From Spirosoma aerolatum (GTDB lineage Bacteria; Bacteroidota; Bacteroidia; Cytophagales; Spirosomataceae), in the NCBI RefSeq assembly GCF_002056795.1, contig NZ_CP020104.1:6147501-6211500 (forward strand): a DNA stretch of 64,000 nt, given 5' to 3'. Below are positions 16,441 through 25,233 of the stretch, one piece after another. Numbering within the stretch: position 1 is the stretch's first letter; each line of letters begins with the position of its first letter. Under the pieces are notes generated by a model, which saw nothing but the letters and a program-made list of their open reading frames with translations, did no database searches and had not been told where the DNA came from. The translations under genes were made by a program, and so were the position numbers.

Positions 16441-18303
16441 TTACTTCTGTTGCGCTGGTTCGTATAGACTTCCCGGAATGATCTGAACTACTAGTTTAGT
16501 GGTGCAATTGGCTGGCGACGCCAACCGAACGACAATCCGGCTCAAACCCGGATTGGGGGAATCCTGCGGATTTTTTGCTTCCGAAACATCCTCAATGTCG
16601 ATGGTTCTACCAACCGACGATTCAACGATTAAGGCTAGTGACTTACCATCCTGACGCAACAGCAAGCCGTTCGGGGTCCGGGTTATGGCTGCTTTGGTGA
16701 GCCACTGCCACGACGCTTCAACGGGTTTGTTACCGGTAGACCACTGGTCTTCAATGGTCACCGACCGGTCGGCATTGAGCGTCAGGTCGCGTTGTACACG
16801 AACGACCTGGTTCCGGTAAAGGGATGTCAGATCGACCGAGTTTCCCAGGCTACCCTTTTTTGTCGGTAACGGATTGACTTCGCCTTTGCCGGTGATGTCC
16901 TGATAGGCTCCATCAAACCGGAGGATGTTGTGCCCTTCCGGACCAACCCGGAATGTAGACCAGCGGGTACTGTTTTGGGCATAGCTCCAGAGATCGAGTT
17001 TTGCCGCCCGCATCTTATCGTAGCTTTCCGTTCCCAGGTCCAGTGCCCAGCGAACGCCATCGGCTTCGAGTACAAAACTGCCTACATCCATGTGCGCGTG
17101 GGAGTGATTGGGCGTCCCCCCTTTCAGGGCCACAAAAGTTGCCAGCGGGTCATTCCAGGCCGAGCGCATCACGACCATAGGCAATACGCCCTGCGAGGTC
17201 CAGTGGCGGGGTGATGCCGTCGTGGAGGGTGCGGCCAGCGTGGGCTCCCACCACAGCAGTTCGAGGGGCGTATGCCGGTTGGGATGAACGCTGGATTTGG
17301 TATTCGAAACAGCCGCCCTGTACAATGTATTGACAGCGACAAGCTCCTGCCGGACGAGATCCGGGCGACGGGTTTCGCGCGCAAACCAGATCATAATAGG
17401 CTCGTTCTGTGTTTCGAGGTGATAGTCGGAATAGTTGAAATCCAAGCCGCTCGGCCCCACCATTTGCAGGTTATAATCAGCGGTTTTGAGGAAGCCGGGA
17501 AACTGTTCCAGCCCAAAGCTGGTGCCCAGTGTCGACCGCAGTGCTTCGATAAGCAGCACATGAAACGTAGTGCCGTACGACCAGTAACTAGGCCCTTCGG
17601 GATAGGCTCCGTCGGGTGCATAAACGGCTCCGGCATGGGGCAGGTTTTTAATGGCCCGGTTAATAATTTGTCTGGCCAGTTCGGGTTCCCGTTCGGCAAT
17701 GGCCAGAGCGCCCACTGTTAGTCCGCTGTGGCACACCTGCGTCCAGTTAAAATCACCATCTACCCAACTCCCGTTTCCCTCCGTAACGTCCAATGAGGGC
17801 AACAGGGCGTTTTGGACAATGGATCGGGAAATTTGATCGCGTTCATCTGGTGTCAGCTCTGCATACAGCCAGTCGAGACCGATGCCAGCCGCCAGTGCTC
17901 CTTCGCCTACGTCCAGAAAATGGTTCGGAGCCCAGTCGGGCAGGGCAGCCAATTGAAGGAGCTCCTGCCGAGCCCTGTTCAGAAACCGTTCGTCGCCCGT
18001 CAGCCGGTAGCTCATGGCAAGTACGATTATTCGTCCCTGTACCTCACGCATTGGCCCGAATTTAAAACCTTTCGACGGGTACACGATCTGCTCGGCCGTC
18101 AGTGTTTGTTCGGCGGTTTTCCGAATGTAAGCCCGCAGTTGTCGGGAGACCGAGTCGGTCTGGTTTTTCACCTTGACAAACCGGGTGGCATTGGCAAACA
18201 AACGTGGGTGGTCGGGTAGGTGCTGAAGCTGTACCTGCGCGTTGGCAAACGTACTCAGCCAGTGTAGCAGCCAGACTCCCCACAAACGGTTTAGAAGTCG
18301 CAT
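16441..18303 (-). CDS. Exported heparinase II/III-like polysaccharide lyase
   Basis: A 620-residue protein with a signal peptide (to about residue 22, TFANA). The N-terminal half is an alpha/alpha toroid with an alginate_lyase-type region (DVGEGALAAGIGLDWLY, FNWTQVCHSG, YPEGPSYWSYGTTFH). The C-terminal half is the heparinase II/III beta domain with the metal/catalytic motif GGTPNHSHAHMDVGSF (about residues 395-410). Such proteins cleave uronate-containing glycans by beta-elimination. Its start overlaps the 3' end of the upstream ADH gene by 13 bp, indicating one transcript. A second, cytoplasmic relative lies at 19814-21943. Confidence 0.85.
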   Translation of the reverse strand: MRLLNRLWGVWLLHWLSTFANAQVQLQHLPDHPRLFANATRFVKVKNQTDSVSRQLRAYIRKTAEQTLTAEQIVYPSKGFKFGPMREVQGRIIVLAMSYRLTGDERFLNRARQELLQLAALPDWAPNHFLDVGEGALAAGIGLDWLYAELTPDERDQISRSIVQNALLPSLDVTEGNGSWVDGDFNWTQVCHSGLTVGALAIAEREPELARQIINRAIKNLPHAGAVYAPDGAYPEGPSYWSYGTTFHVLLIEALRSTLGTSFGLEQFPGFLKTADYNLQMVGPSGLDFNYSDYHLETQNEPIMIWFARETRRPDLVRQELVAVNTLYRAAVSNTKSSVHPNRHTPLELLWWEPTLAAPSTTASPRHWTSQGVLPMVVMRSAWNDPLATFVALKGGTPNHSHAHMDVGSFVLEADGVRWALDLGTESYDKMRAAKLDLWSYAQNSTRWSTFRVGPEGHNILRFDGAYQDITGKGEVNPLPTKKGSLGNSVDLTSLYRNQVVRVQRDLTLNADRSVTIEDQWSTGNKPVEASWQWLTKAAITRTPNGLLLRQDGKSLALIVESSVGRTIDIEDVSEAKNPQDSPNPGLSRIVVRLASPANCTTKLVVQIIPGSLYEPAQQK

Positions 18304-19307
18304 TGGAGCAGGTATTTCATCCCGGCAGGATTGTTGTCAATGGTTTCAAAAACCGCCTGTGCGTCGGCTAAAGGCGAAATCTGGGTAATCAGCGTGTTGA
18401 GCGGCAGCGTATCCGAAGCAGCCAGCGCAATAGCTTCATCGAAGTCTTCGGGTTCATAAACCCGTGCCCCAATCAATTTTAACTCGCGCCAGAAAAAACG
18501 GAACAGGTCAACGGCTTTGGGTTCAGCATGGATGGCGACCATGACGATTCGCCCCCGCACCCGCGCCAGTTGCGTCATAGCCGTAACGCCAGCCTGCACG
18601 CCCGATACTTCAAAGACAACATCAGCCATTGCTCTATCGGTAAACTCCTCCACCCAGGCAACCAGATCCGTTTCTTTGGGATTGACGGTCACCAATCCCA
18701 TCGACTCGGCCAATTTTAACCGGGCTTCATTGACTTCTGAAATGAGTACTTTAGCACCTTTCTGTTTAGCAACCAGCGCAATCAACATGCCGATAGGCCC
18801 CCCACCAATGATTACAACGTTTTCGCCAGCTTTCACTTCGCCAAGCCGCACATCGTGACAGGCGACAGCCAGTGGCTCTACCATTGCGCCAATCGTAAGG
18901 GGCAGGTCGTCGGGTAGCCGGTGGAGGGTGTACGCAGGTACGTTCCAGTACTGCTGCATACCGCCGGGGGTATCGATGCCGATGAATTTCAAGTTCTGTC
19001 CTATGTGCTGAACACCGTTGTCGACCGCCATTTCCTGCCCTGGCTTGAGTGGCCGAACGGTTACCCGGTCGCCGGGCTGCCAGCCCGTAACCCCCTCGCC
19101 TACCGCGTCTATTTCGCCCGACACTTCGTGACCAATCACCTGCGGCAACGTGAGCCGTTGTGCCATTGCCCCGTGATAAATGTGAACGTCGGTGCCGCAT
19201 ACGCCACAGTATGCCACTTTCAGACGGACCTCGCCAGGTAATGGCGGCAGCAGATCTACGTCCTGTAAATCAAAGGTTTTATTGCCGATATAATTGAGTG
19301 CTTTCAT
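18291..19307 (-). CDS. Zinc-dependent alcohol dehydrogenase (MDR superfamily)
   Basis: A 338-residue cytoplasmic dehydrogenase. CGVCGTDVHIYHG (about residues 31-43) carries the catalytic-zinc Cys; GHEVSGEIDAVGEGVTGWQPGDRV follows in the GroES-like domain; the Rossmann motif VVIIGGGPIGMLIALVAK is near 164-181. The structural-zinc Cys cluster is not evident in the loop (PLKPGQEMAVDNG), a known variation in sorbitol or threonine dehydrogenase-like proteins. The ATG at 19307 was chosen because upstream in-frame codons run into an intergenic repeat. Placed between a VOC protein and a lyase, it likely oxidises or reduces a sugar acid released by the PUL. Confidence 0.88.
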   Translation of the reverse strand: MKALNYIGNKTFDLQDVDLLPPLPGEVRLKVAYCGVCGTDVHIYHGAMAQRLTLPQVIGHEVSGEIDAVGEGVTGWQPGDRVTVRPLKPGQEMAVDNGVQHIGQNLKFIGIDTPGGMQQYWNVPAYTLHRLPDDLPLTIGAMVEPLAVACHDVRLGEVKAGENVVIIGGGPIGMLIALVAKQKGAKVLISEVNEARLKLAESMGLVTVNPKETDLVAWVEEFTDRAMADVVFEVSGVQAGVTAMTQLARVRGRIVMVAIHAEPKAVDLFRFFWRELKLIGARVYEPEDFDEAIALAASDTLPLNTLITQISPLADAQAVFETIDNNPAGMKYLLQCDF

Positions 19308-19343
19308 ATGATAAAGAGCGAAATCGGACCGCCGAAGCGGAAT

Positions 19344-19437
19344 GAAAGAGCGAAAGAGTGTATGAGTGCATGAGAGAGAATGAAAGAATGTGGAACACGC
19401 CAACCACATATTCGCTCATTCACTCTTTCGCTCTTTC
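19344..19437. repeat. 17-bp inverted repeat captured by a gene end
   Basis: GAAAGAGCGAAAGAGTG (19344-19360) and its exact reverse complement (19421-19437) enclose a 60-bp spacer. The right arm forms the last codons of the VOC gene (tail ILERAKE). The left arm lies in the gap before the ADH start. Simple GAAAGAG units suggest a slipped, palindromic intergenic repeat. Confidence 0.7.
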
Positions 19438-19809
19438 TAAAATTTGTAACATGTTCCCATCGGGGTCAAACAGGTTGCGGACTTTGCCGCCACCGATGGC
19501 ATTGATGACCGAACCGCCCCAACGAACCCCTTTTGTGTCGAGAAAAGCGATGGCTTCGTCGATGTTTTCGACGCGCAGGGCCAGGTGCGACCAGCCGGGT
19601 GTCCAGGTGGTACGTTCGGGACGAGCGGTGTCGTCTTTGGGCATTACTTCGAGCAGTGTACCATCGGGCGCTTTCAACATCCAGACCGGCTTCTCGTGGC
19701 GAAACCACTTTTCGTAGCCGAAGACATCGCAGTACCAGTCGGCGAGGGCCTCCACATCGTTGGCCGCTACGCCGGGGTGGTCGATGCCCGTAATTTTCAG
19801 TTGACTCAT
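19420..19809 (-). CDS. VOC (glyoxalase/bleomycin resistance) superfamily protein
   Basis: A 129-residue protein with two beta-alpha-beta-beta-beta modules. It opens ITGIDHPGVAANDVEALADWYCDVFGY, with a metal-ligand His near residue 10, has LLEVMPKDD (Glu ligand candidate near 54) and SHLALRVENIDEAI (His near 75), and ends LFDPDGNMLQILE with a closing Glu. The His/Glu/His/Glu metal set is therefore complete. Cytoplasmic. It lies 4 bp after the heparinase-like gene in the PUL operon. Its substrate is unknown; a role as isomerase, epimerase or ring-opening enzyme on a keto-sugar acid is possible. The final residues derive from an inverted repeat. Confidence 0.85.
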   Translation of the reverse strand: MSQLKITGIDHPGVAANDVEALADWYCDVFGYEKWFRHEKPVWMLKAPDGTLLEVMPKDDTARPERTTWTPGWSHLALRVENIDEAIAFLDTKGVRWGGSVINAIGGGKVRNLFDPDGNMLQILERAKE

Positions 19810-19813
19810 TGGC

Positions 19814-21943
19814 TTAGATGCGAATCAGGGAATACGTAGTGTCTTGCGGTACGACATCCCACCGCCGACCATGTCCCGAGATCAGGGACAGGTGACAGGT
19901 GGCTTCGTCCTGGACGATCAGCGTCCATTGCTTCTGGTCATTCGATAGGGTAAAAGCGTTCGCTTCCTGCTTTAACTGCCATTTATCCAGCACAATAGCC
20001 TCATCAAGAGCAATTGCATGAACGACCGTACGAGTGGTTGCTGGGGCCGATTCTGTCCAGCGATAAAGCAGGCCACTACCGGGCTTCCCTTCACCGTACT
20101 GGTTAGGTTCAACGTGGTAGGCATCATGCACATAACCATAGACCGGATGACCGATGGTACCGTTACCGGTGTGGAATAACTTCATCCCCGCTTCGTTTCG
20201 CCGAACGGTTAGGCACTTGTGGTGCGCATCGGCCTGCGCCTGTCCGTCGCGGTTATTGACGAGCCAGTTCCAGACTGTTGTCACGGGTTGCGACGCTTCG
20301 ATCCGGTCAATGACGAACAGAACGTGGCTACCTCCCATGAGCCAGAACCGTGAAAAGTTCTGAATTTGCGCCCCATACGTCGTCCCAACTTCTGACCCCA
20401 CCACGGAAACCGCATCATCCCGCTCAACGAGCAATCGCCGGTTGCCCCGGTCGACGGTTGGGCCAGGTACGCCGTTGACCAGCAGCCGTCTAGGCAGTAC
20501 GCTTTTCTGTTCCAGCATGATGGCTTTGGCCTTGTCTTCCTGTAGCCCCAGTGTTTCCGATTCCAAGAGGAAGGTGCAGGTATTGTGCGTTTGGGTGCTA
20601 CTTTCCAGTCCGTGAATCAGGTTCCGGTAGCAGCTATGGCCGGGATCGACCAGCAGCCGTTCGCGGTTGTGAACCAGGATAAAACTGTTCAGATCGCCGT
20701 GCAGATGACCGGGTCCGTAGAGTCCGTCGCCACCGCCGTTTATAGCCACGATGGTCTTGCCCACCCAGGCATCCCGTATAAACGTGTGGCCGTTGCTGAA
20801 TGCGGTCGTCAGGGGTAGTCCCACTTCCTGGGGACTGGTAGCTTTTGTTTCGTGAGTCAGCAGTGGCAGGGTTAAAAAACCCCAGTCGTTGTGCATCCCG
20901 AAGGTAGCCAACTCGTGCGGCCCCTGCGTGAAAATGGGCTCATAATAGGTGGCGAACAACCCACGGGCCAGTCCTTTTTCTTCAGCTGAATCGCTGCGTG
21001 CAGCCAAGTGCAACAGCAGATCGCCCGATGGTCGGAAGAGGGCCGCACTGTCGTTGAAATTGGCTGCACGGGCGCGGGGTTCGGTTCCCCAGAAAGCACT
21101 ACCATTGTCGGTAAGGGGTTTGGTATAGAACATACAGCTGGCTACCCACCGAATGCCTTTTCCGTAGGCTCCTACGTTGAGTAATGCCGCTTTTTCGGGG
21201 TATTTTCGGCAAAGTGATTCGTAGGAAAGCATAAGCGCAAAAGCCAGGTAATTTCCGTATTGCAACGACTCCCCATAGGAGCCGTCGGGTTGAAAGGCCA
21301 GCGCACACTGTTGCCATTCCGATACGTATTGATCAATCAACTCCTGTTCGTCAAGAACCGCTGCCGCTACTAGTATACCCGATGTCAGGATACCCCGCCA
21401 ATTGGCCAGGTGCATATTTTTGTCGATCCACCGCCGACACAGGGCAATCCCTTTTCCGGTCAATGCTTCCCGGATTTCGACTTGCTCCGACTCAGAAAAC
21501 GCATCGCGGGCCAGGTCATAGACGGCACTCAGTGCCCAGCACAGATGCGCCGTTTCGAGGTGACCCGTCAGCGATTCTGAATGGTCGCGGAAGGCAGGCC
21601 CGACCCAATCGTAAGTGGGCGTCCGGGTAATGTCGAGGGTAACGGTACGGAGCCATTTGGCCAGCCGTTCTTCAGGGAAAAGTGCGTACAACATAGCCGC
21701 GTCGGACAGGTACTCGGCCGCCGGGTAATACCAAGCCACTGTGGCGTCGGGACCGAGTAAGCCTTTGGTGGCTACCCGCTCATAAACACGCTGGTGCAAA
21801 GCCGACTTAAAACGACGCAGCACCGAGTCACCCGTTCGTAGCCCATCCAGAATCCGGGAGCGGTCAGACTCGGACAGAAAACAAGCATCCAGCTCCCGTA
21901 TAGGTGACTCAATTTGCATAGCTGTATCAGAAATAGCCTCCAT
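19814..21943 (-). CDS. Heparinase II/III-like lyase without signal peptide
   Basis: A 709-residue protein. The N-terminus (MEAISDTAMQIES) has no signal peptide, unlike the exported lyase at 16441-18303, so cytoplasmic action on imported oligosaccharides is likely. The alpha-toroid part contains SLTGHLETAHLCWALSAVYD, NMHLANWRGIL and YGESLQYGNYLAFAL; the beta domain carries GPGHLHGDLNSFIL (about residues 415-430) and DPGHSCYRN. These match the heparinase II/III family. It overlaps the RraA-like gene by 17 bp at its start and is followed by the VOC gene after 4 bp, so these genes are translationally coupled. Probable product: unsaturated or free uronic acid monomers. Confidence 0.8.
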   Translation of the reverse strand: MEAISDTAMQIESPIRELDACFLSESDRSRILDGLRTGDSVLRRFKSALHQRVYERVATKGLLGPDATVAWYYPAAEYLSDAAMLYALFPEERLAKWLRTVTLDITRTPTYDWVGPAFRDHSESLTGHLETAHLCWALSAVYDLARDAFSESEQVEIREALTGKGIALCRRWIDKNMHLANWRGILTSGILVAAAVLDEQELIDQYVSEWQQCALAFQPDGSYGESLQYGNYLAFALMLSYESLCRKYPEKAALLNVGAYGKGIRWVASCMFYTKPLTDNGSAFWGTEPRARAANFNDSAALFRPSGDLLLHLAARSDSAEEKGLARGLFATYYEPIFTQGPHELATFGMHNDWGFLTLPLLTHETKATSPQEVGLPLTTAFSNGHTFIRDAWVGKTIVAINGGGDGLYGPGHLHGDLNSFILVHNRERLLVDPGHSCYRNLIHGLESSTQTHNTCTFLLESETLGLQEDKAKAIMLEQKSVLPRRLLVNGVPGPTVDRGNRRLLVERDDAVSVVGSEVGTTYGAQIQNFSRFWLMGGSHVLFVIDRIEASQPVTTVWNWLVNNRDGQAQADAHHKCLTVRRNEAGMKLFHTGNGTIGHPVYGYVHDAYHVEPNQYGEGKPGSGLLYRWTESAPATTRTVVHAIALDEAIVLDKWQLKQEANAFTLSNDQKQWTLIVQDEATCHLSLISGHGRRWDVVPQDTTYSLIRI

Positions 21944-22646
21944 TCTTTACGACGTCGGTTGGTTTCATGCCGCTTTCGACCATTTCCCGGATTTCGTCTT
22001 CCTTGTGCATAATCTTCTCAGCGGCAATCAGCACCTCGTAGGCGATATGTTGCGGAATCGAGATCACCCCGTCGATGTCGCCGAATACCCAATCGCCGGG
22101 CTTCACAGTCACTTCGCCCATGAGCACGGGTTTCTGGTAGTGGTGCATCCGGAAACGACCCAGCATACCCGTATTGGCTTTGTACTTATGAAAGACCGAG
22201 AAACCCAGTTCCAGAATAGCCTGCGTATCGCGGATGCCATTGACAACGGCGCCCCGGCAACCAATTCGCATGGCGGCCATGGTCATCACTTCGCCCCACT
22301 GCGAGGTGACGGTATCGCCGGTGCAGTCCCAGACAACCACGGAATCCTGATGTAGGTCTTCGAGCATTTGCGCGCGCATTTCAAACTCACCGTCGGTGGT
22401 AATATCGGGACCACCTTTCACGGTGAAAGCCAGGCCCGCCATTTTCATGGCTTCCCGGAGGGGGGCAAACTCCGGCGGCAAACTGGTGGCGTGCATGTTG
22501 TAATTAAACCGCAGCACATCGTTGACCGCGCCGGTGTAGAGTCGCAGGTATCGCTCCCGCATCTCGGAAACGGGGATGGGGAAAGGCGATGGAGCAACAG
22601 CCTGGCCGTTGCCGTTCGTATGGGTATGGAGTGTGTTCGTTATCAT
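21927..22646 (-). CDS. RraA-like family protein (possible aldolase/decarboxylase)
   Basis: A 239-residue protein of the RraA/demethylmenaquinone-methyltransferase-like superfamily. Conserved parts are VWDCTGDTVTSQWGEVMTMAA (about residues 105-125), GAVVNGIRDTQAI with the Arg-Asp pair (about 133-145), and GDWVFGDIDGVISIPQ (about 190-205). True RraA inhibits RNase E, but most relatives in catabolic clusters are metal-dependent aldolases or oxaloacetate-type decarboxylases of the HMG aldolase group. Its operon with two lyases, an SDR, VOC and ADH makes a carbon-carbon cleavage role in sugar-acid catabolism the better guess. It shares ATGA with the upstream SDR. Confidence 0.8.
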   Translation of the reverse strand: MITNTLHTHTNGNGQAVAPSPFPIPVSEMRERYLRLYTGAVNDVLRFNYNMHATSLPPEFAPLREAMKMAGLAFTVKGGPDITTDGEFEMRAQMLEDLHQDSVVVWDCTGDTVTSQWGEVMTMAAMRIGCRGAVVNGIRDTQAILELGFSVFHKYKANTGMLGRFRMHHYQKPVLMGEVTVKPGDWVFGDIDGVISIPQHIAYEVLIAAEKIMHKEDEIREMVESGMKPTDVVKNGGYF

Positions 22647-23344
22647 CCTGCCAGAAAATTCATGTTGTCGAAATTGATTTCACGGATCACGACGTAATCC
22701 GGTTGGTTGAGCACAAACGTGATCACGCTGGCCACATCTTCCACCTTTAAAAACTTTTCGCGGGGCACCTTACGGTCACCCCAGTAATCGCTATCGGTAG
22801 GGCCTGGGTTTACGTCGGTCACTTTGATACCCTCTTTAATAACCTGATCGGCCAGGCCGCTGCTCAGTCCCCGTGCACCAAACTTCGAGGCTGCATAGAC
22901 CGGCGCGTTGGGATTGGTGCGCTGACCAGCCATCGAAATAACGGTTAGAATATGCCCCTTTTTCTTCGGCTTCATCACCTTCAGGGCTTCGCGGTTGCAG
23001 AGAAATACGCCCCGCATATTCACGTTCATCATTTGCTCGTAGGCATCCAGCTCGGTTATGGAGAGGTCGGTTGTCAGCATGCCCATGCCCGCGTTGTTCA
23101 GGAGCACGTCGATGGTACCGAAGGCGTCCAGGCAAGCGGCAAATCCGGCCTGTACATCCGCTTCCAGGCTCACATCACCTTTAAAGGAGCGCAGGTTTTC
23201 GTGCTGCACTTCATCGGCAAGCTGCCGGGTTCGGCTGAAATCAAAGACATTCGCCCCTTGTTCGAGCAATTGAAGGGCCGTGGCTCTGCCAATACCACCC
23301 GACGCACCGGTGATAAAGCACACTTTATTGTCGAGGTAACTCAT
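22643..23344 (-). CDS. Short-chain dehydrogenase/reductase
   Basis: A 233-residue classical SDR with TGASGGIG (about residues 12-19), NNAG (about 87-90), catalytic Ser in VISMAG and YAASK (about 151-155) and the NPGPTDSDYWGD loop. Cytoplasmic. It heads the block SDR, RraA-like, lyase, VOC, ADH, whose members overlap or nearly touch. It may reduce the open-chain uronate (DEH-type) released by the lyases, as alginate-pathway DEH reductases of the same family do; this is inferred from position only. The gene upstream is a sodium/solute symporter. Confidence 0.86.
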   Translation of the reverse strand: MSYLDNKVCFITGASGGIGRATALQLLEQGANVFDFSRTRQLADEVQHENLRSFKGDVSLEADVQAGFAACLDAFGTIDVLLNNAGMGMLTTDLSITELDAYEQMMNVNMRGVFLCNREALKVMKPKKKGHILTVISMAGQRTNPNAPVYAASKFGARGLSSGLADQVIKEGIKVTDVNPGPTDSDYWGDRKVPREKFLKVEDVASVITFVLNQPDYVVIREINFDNMNFLAG

Positions 23345-23398
23345 AATTTTAAGGTTGTAATTCGAATAATCTTAGGTTTTTGCAGAGTGGACAATTTT

Positions 23399-23543
23399 AC
23401 CCCACCCCAACCCCTCCCCTTAAACCAGGGGAGGGGCTAACTTCGGCAGTTTGTAAGTTCCTCTCAATATTTAAAAGGAGGGGCTAATTTCAACGGCTTG
23501 TAAGCCCCTCCCCTTTTTTTAAGGGGAGGGGTTGGGGTGGGGT
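23399..23543. repeat. 23-bp perfect inverted repeat with internal direct repeats
   Basis: Arms at 23399-23421 and 23521-23543 are exact reverse complements (C-rich, CCCCAACCCCTCCCCTT core) around 99 bp. Inside, GGAGGGGCTAA...TTTGTAAG-like units occur twice. The right arm forms the C-terminal codons of the symporter gene (tail PPQPLPLKKGEG), a known footprint of this kind of intergenic repeat. Confidence 0.8.
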
Positions 23544-25220
23544 CCCTGTAGTTTCTTCCTTGATAATAGCCGTTACCTTTCGCGCTTTTGACCATAAACC
23601 GTAAGCGAGAATGAGGCATAGCGTACCAGCGCCGAGGGCCAGTTGCCCGCTTAGCATGTTCCGTGATGGAAATCCCATAATCACAAACATCAGGCCCGTC
23701 AACCCGAACGCAATGCCGTACATAAGCTTGATCGCGTCTTTGAAAACGTCCTGATCGTTTGAATCGGCTTCGGCAACAAATGGCACGGCCAGCTTATGAA
23801 AAAAGGCGTTTACCTTCGCATTGTAAGCTGCATCCTTCGACGGGAAAAAGCCCGATACGATAAAGAGTACAGTACAGAAGGCAATCTCGATCAGGGTGGC
23901 GGCTTCCCAGCTGATGGCTTTGTTCATGTTCAGGACAAAACCTAGCGCAGTGCCCAGAAACAGCGTAGCCAGGGCGCCCCAGGGCTGTGGTTTTCGGAGG
24001 AGAATCCCGAAGATAACCGGTACAATCATGGGTACAGCGAAGACCCCCGCCAGTAGTTTGTTGGCTTCAAAAGCCCCCCCAAATCCACCCACGAAAAGCG
24101 CCCCGACCGTCACGGTGAACCCAACCAGCAGCGTCATCAACCGACCCACCAGCAGCGACTCTTTTCCACTCGCATTGGGGCGAAACACCCGCTGGTAAAT
24201 ATCGCGGGTCAGTACGCTGGCCGTTACGTTGTATTCGGCACTCAGCACCGACATGGTAGCTGCAAACATGGCCGCAATCATCAGGCCCATAATGCCTTCG
24301 GGCAGCAGCTTGAGGCACAAGCTTACATAGGCCATTTCGGGGTTGTCCAGCTTCGGTAAGATGACCCTGGCGGCCAGGGGCGGAAACAGGAAGATGACGG
24401 GGAAGATGAAAAATAAGACAGACGAAAGAATCGCTAGTTTCTGTCCGTCGGTTTCGTTTTTAGCACTGTAAAAACGCTGAATAAACGTCCAGTTGCCGCT
24501 GTACCGGATGATGATCAGCACGTAATAGGCGATCAGGAAAAGCGGCATCCCTTTTTTGCCGTTGAACCAGGTCATATTCTGCGGCATAACCGCCTGCATA
24601 TGCTCGAAACCACCGGCGGCATTATAGGCCAGCGGCACCAGGATCAACGTAGCAAAAAAGAGAATAACGAACTGCACCACATCTGTCACGATCACCGCCC
24701 AGAAACCGCCCACCACCGTGTAGAGCGTCACGACAATGCCGCAGCCAATAACCGCTGTCTCGAATGGAATACCCGACGCGGCCGTTACGAACAGGCCAAT
24801 CGAGTAGAGCTTGATCATATCGTCGAGAAGTTTGAAGGCGACACCACTCCACGAGAAAATCTGCCGAATGGGCGCGTTGTAGCGGGTTTCCAGAAATTCG
24901 ACGGGACTCAGGATACCCGCCCGTTTCCAGCGTTTGGCGAAAAAGAAAACGGCAATCAGCGACGGAAAAATGGTGCTCCACAGCACCGTGATCGCCACCA
25001 GCCCATCGGAGTAAGCGATGCCCGCGTAGGCCACGAAAATAAAGGTACTGAATTTAGTCATGAAGTTGCTAATACCCCCGGCAATCCACGAAACGCCACT
25101 CCCCCCCTTGAAATAGTCATTAATATTTTTGACAAATCGGCCTAAAAAAATACCAATCCCCGACATCATAATCATGTAGAGAATGATGGCTGTGTAATCG
25201 AGTGCTTTGAGTTGACTCAT
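23490..25220 (-). CDS. Sodium/solute symporter (SSS family)
   Basis: A 576-residue inner-membrane protein with about 13-14 hydrophobic segments. The start (LDYTAIILYMIMMSGIGIFLGR), GISNFMTKFSTFIFVAYAG, SPVEFLETRYN and GLMIAAMFAATMSVLSAEYN are typical of SSS sugar or sugar-acid transporters found in uronate loci. It probably brings oligosaccharides or uronates released in the periplasm into the cytoplasm, where the signal-less lyase and the SDR/RraA/VOC/ADH enzymes act. The last 15 or so residues come from a repeat element that has captured the stop codon, so the native C-terminus was probably shorter. Confidence 0.92.
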   Translation of the reverse strand: MSQLKALDYTAIILYMIMMSGIGIFLGRFVKNINDYFKGGSGVSWIAGGISNFMTKFSTFIFVAYAGIAYSDGLVAITVLWSTIFPSLIAVFFFAKRWKRAGILSPVEFLETRYNAPIRQIFSWSGVAFKLLDDMIKLYSIGLFVTAASGIPFETAVIGCGIVVTLYTVVGGFWAVIVTDVVQFVILFFATLILVPLAYNAAGGFEHMQAVMPQNMTWFNGKKGMPLFLIAYYVLIIIRYSGNWTFIQRFYSAKNETDGQKLAILSSVLFFIFPVIFLFPPLAARVILPKLDNPEMAYVSLCLKLLPEGIMGLMIAAMFAATMSVLSAEYNVTASVLTRDIYQRVFRPNASGKESLLVGRLMTLLVGFTVTVGALFVGGFGGAFEANKLLAGVFAVPMIVPVIFGILLRKPQPWGALATLFLGTALGFVLNMNKAISWEAATLIEIAFCTVLFIVSGFFPSKDAAYNAKVNAFFHKLAVPFVAEADSNDQDVFKDAIKLMYGIAFGLTGLMFVIMGFPSRNMLSGQLALGAGTLCLILAYGLWSKARKVTAIIKEETTGTPPQPLPLKKGEGLTSR

Positions 25221-25233
25221 AAGGGTATAGCGG

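Noticed and set aside
18291-19409. Longer form of the zinc ADH starting at 19409
   Set aside because: The extra 34 residues are translated from the GAAAGAG intergenic repeat; the family start is at 19307.
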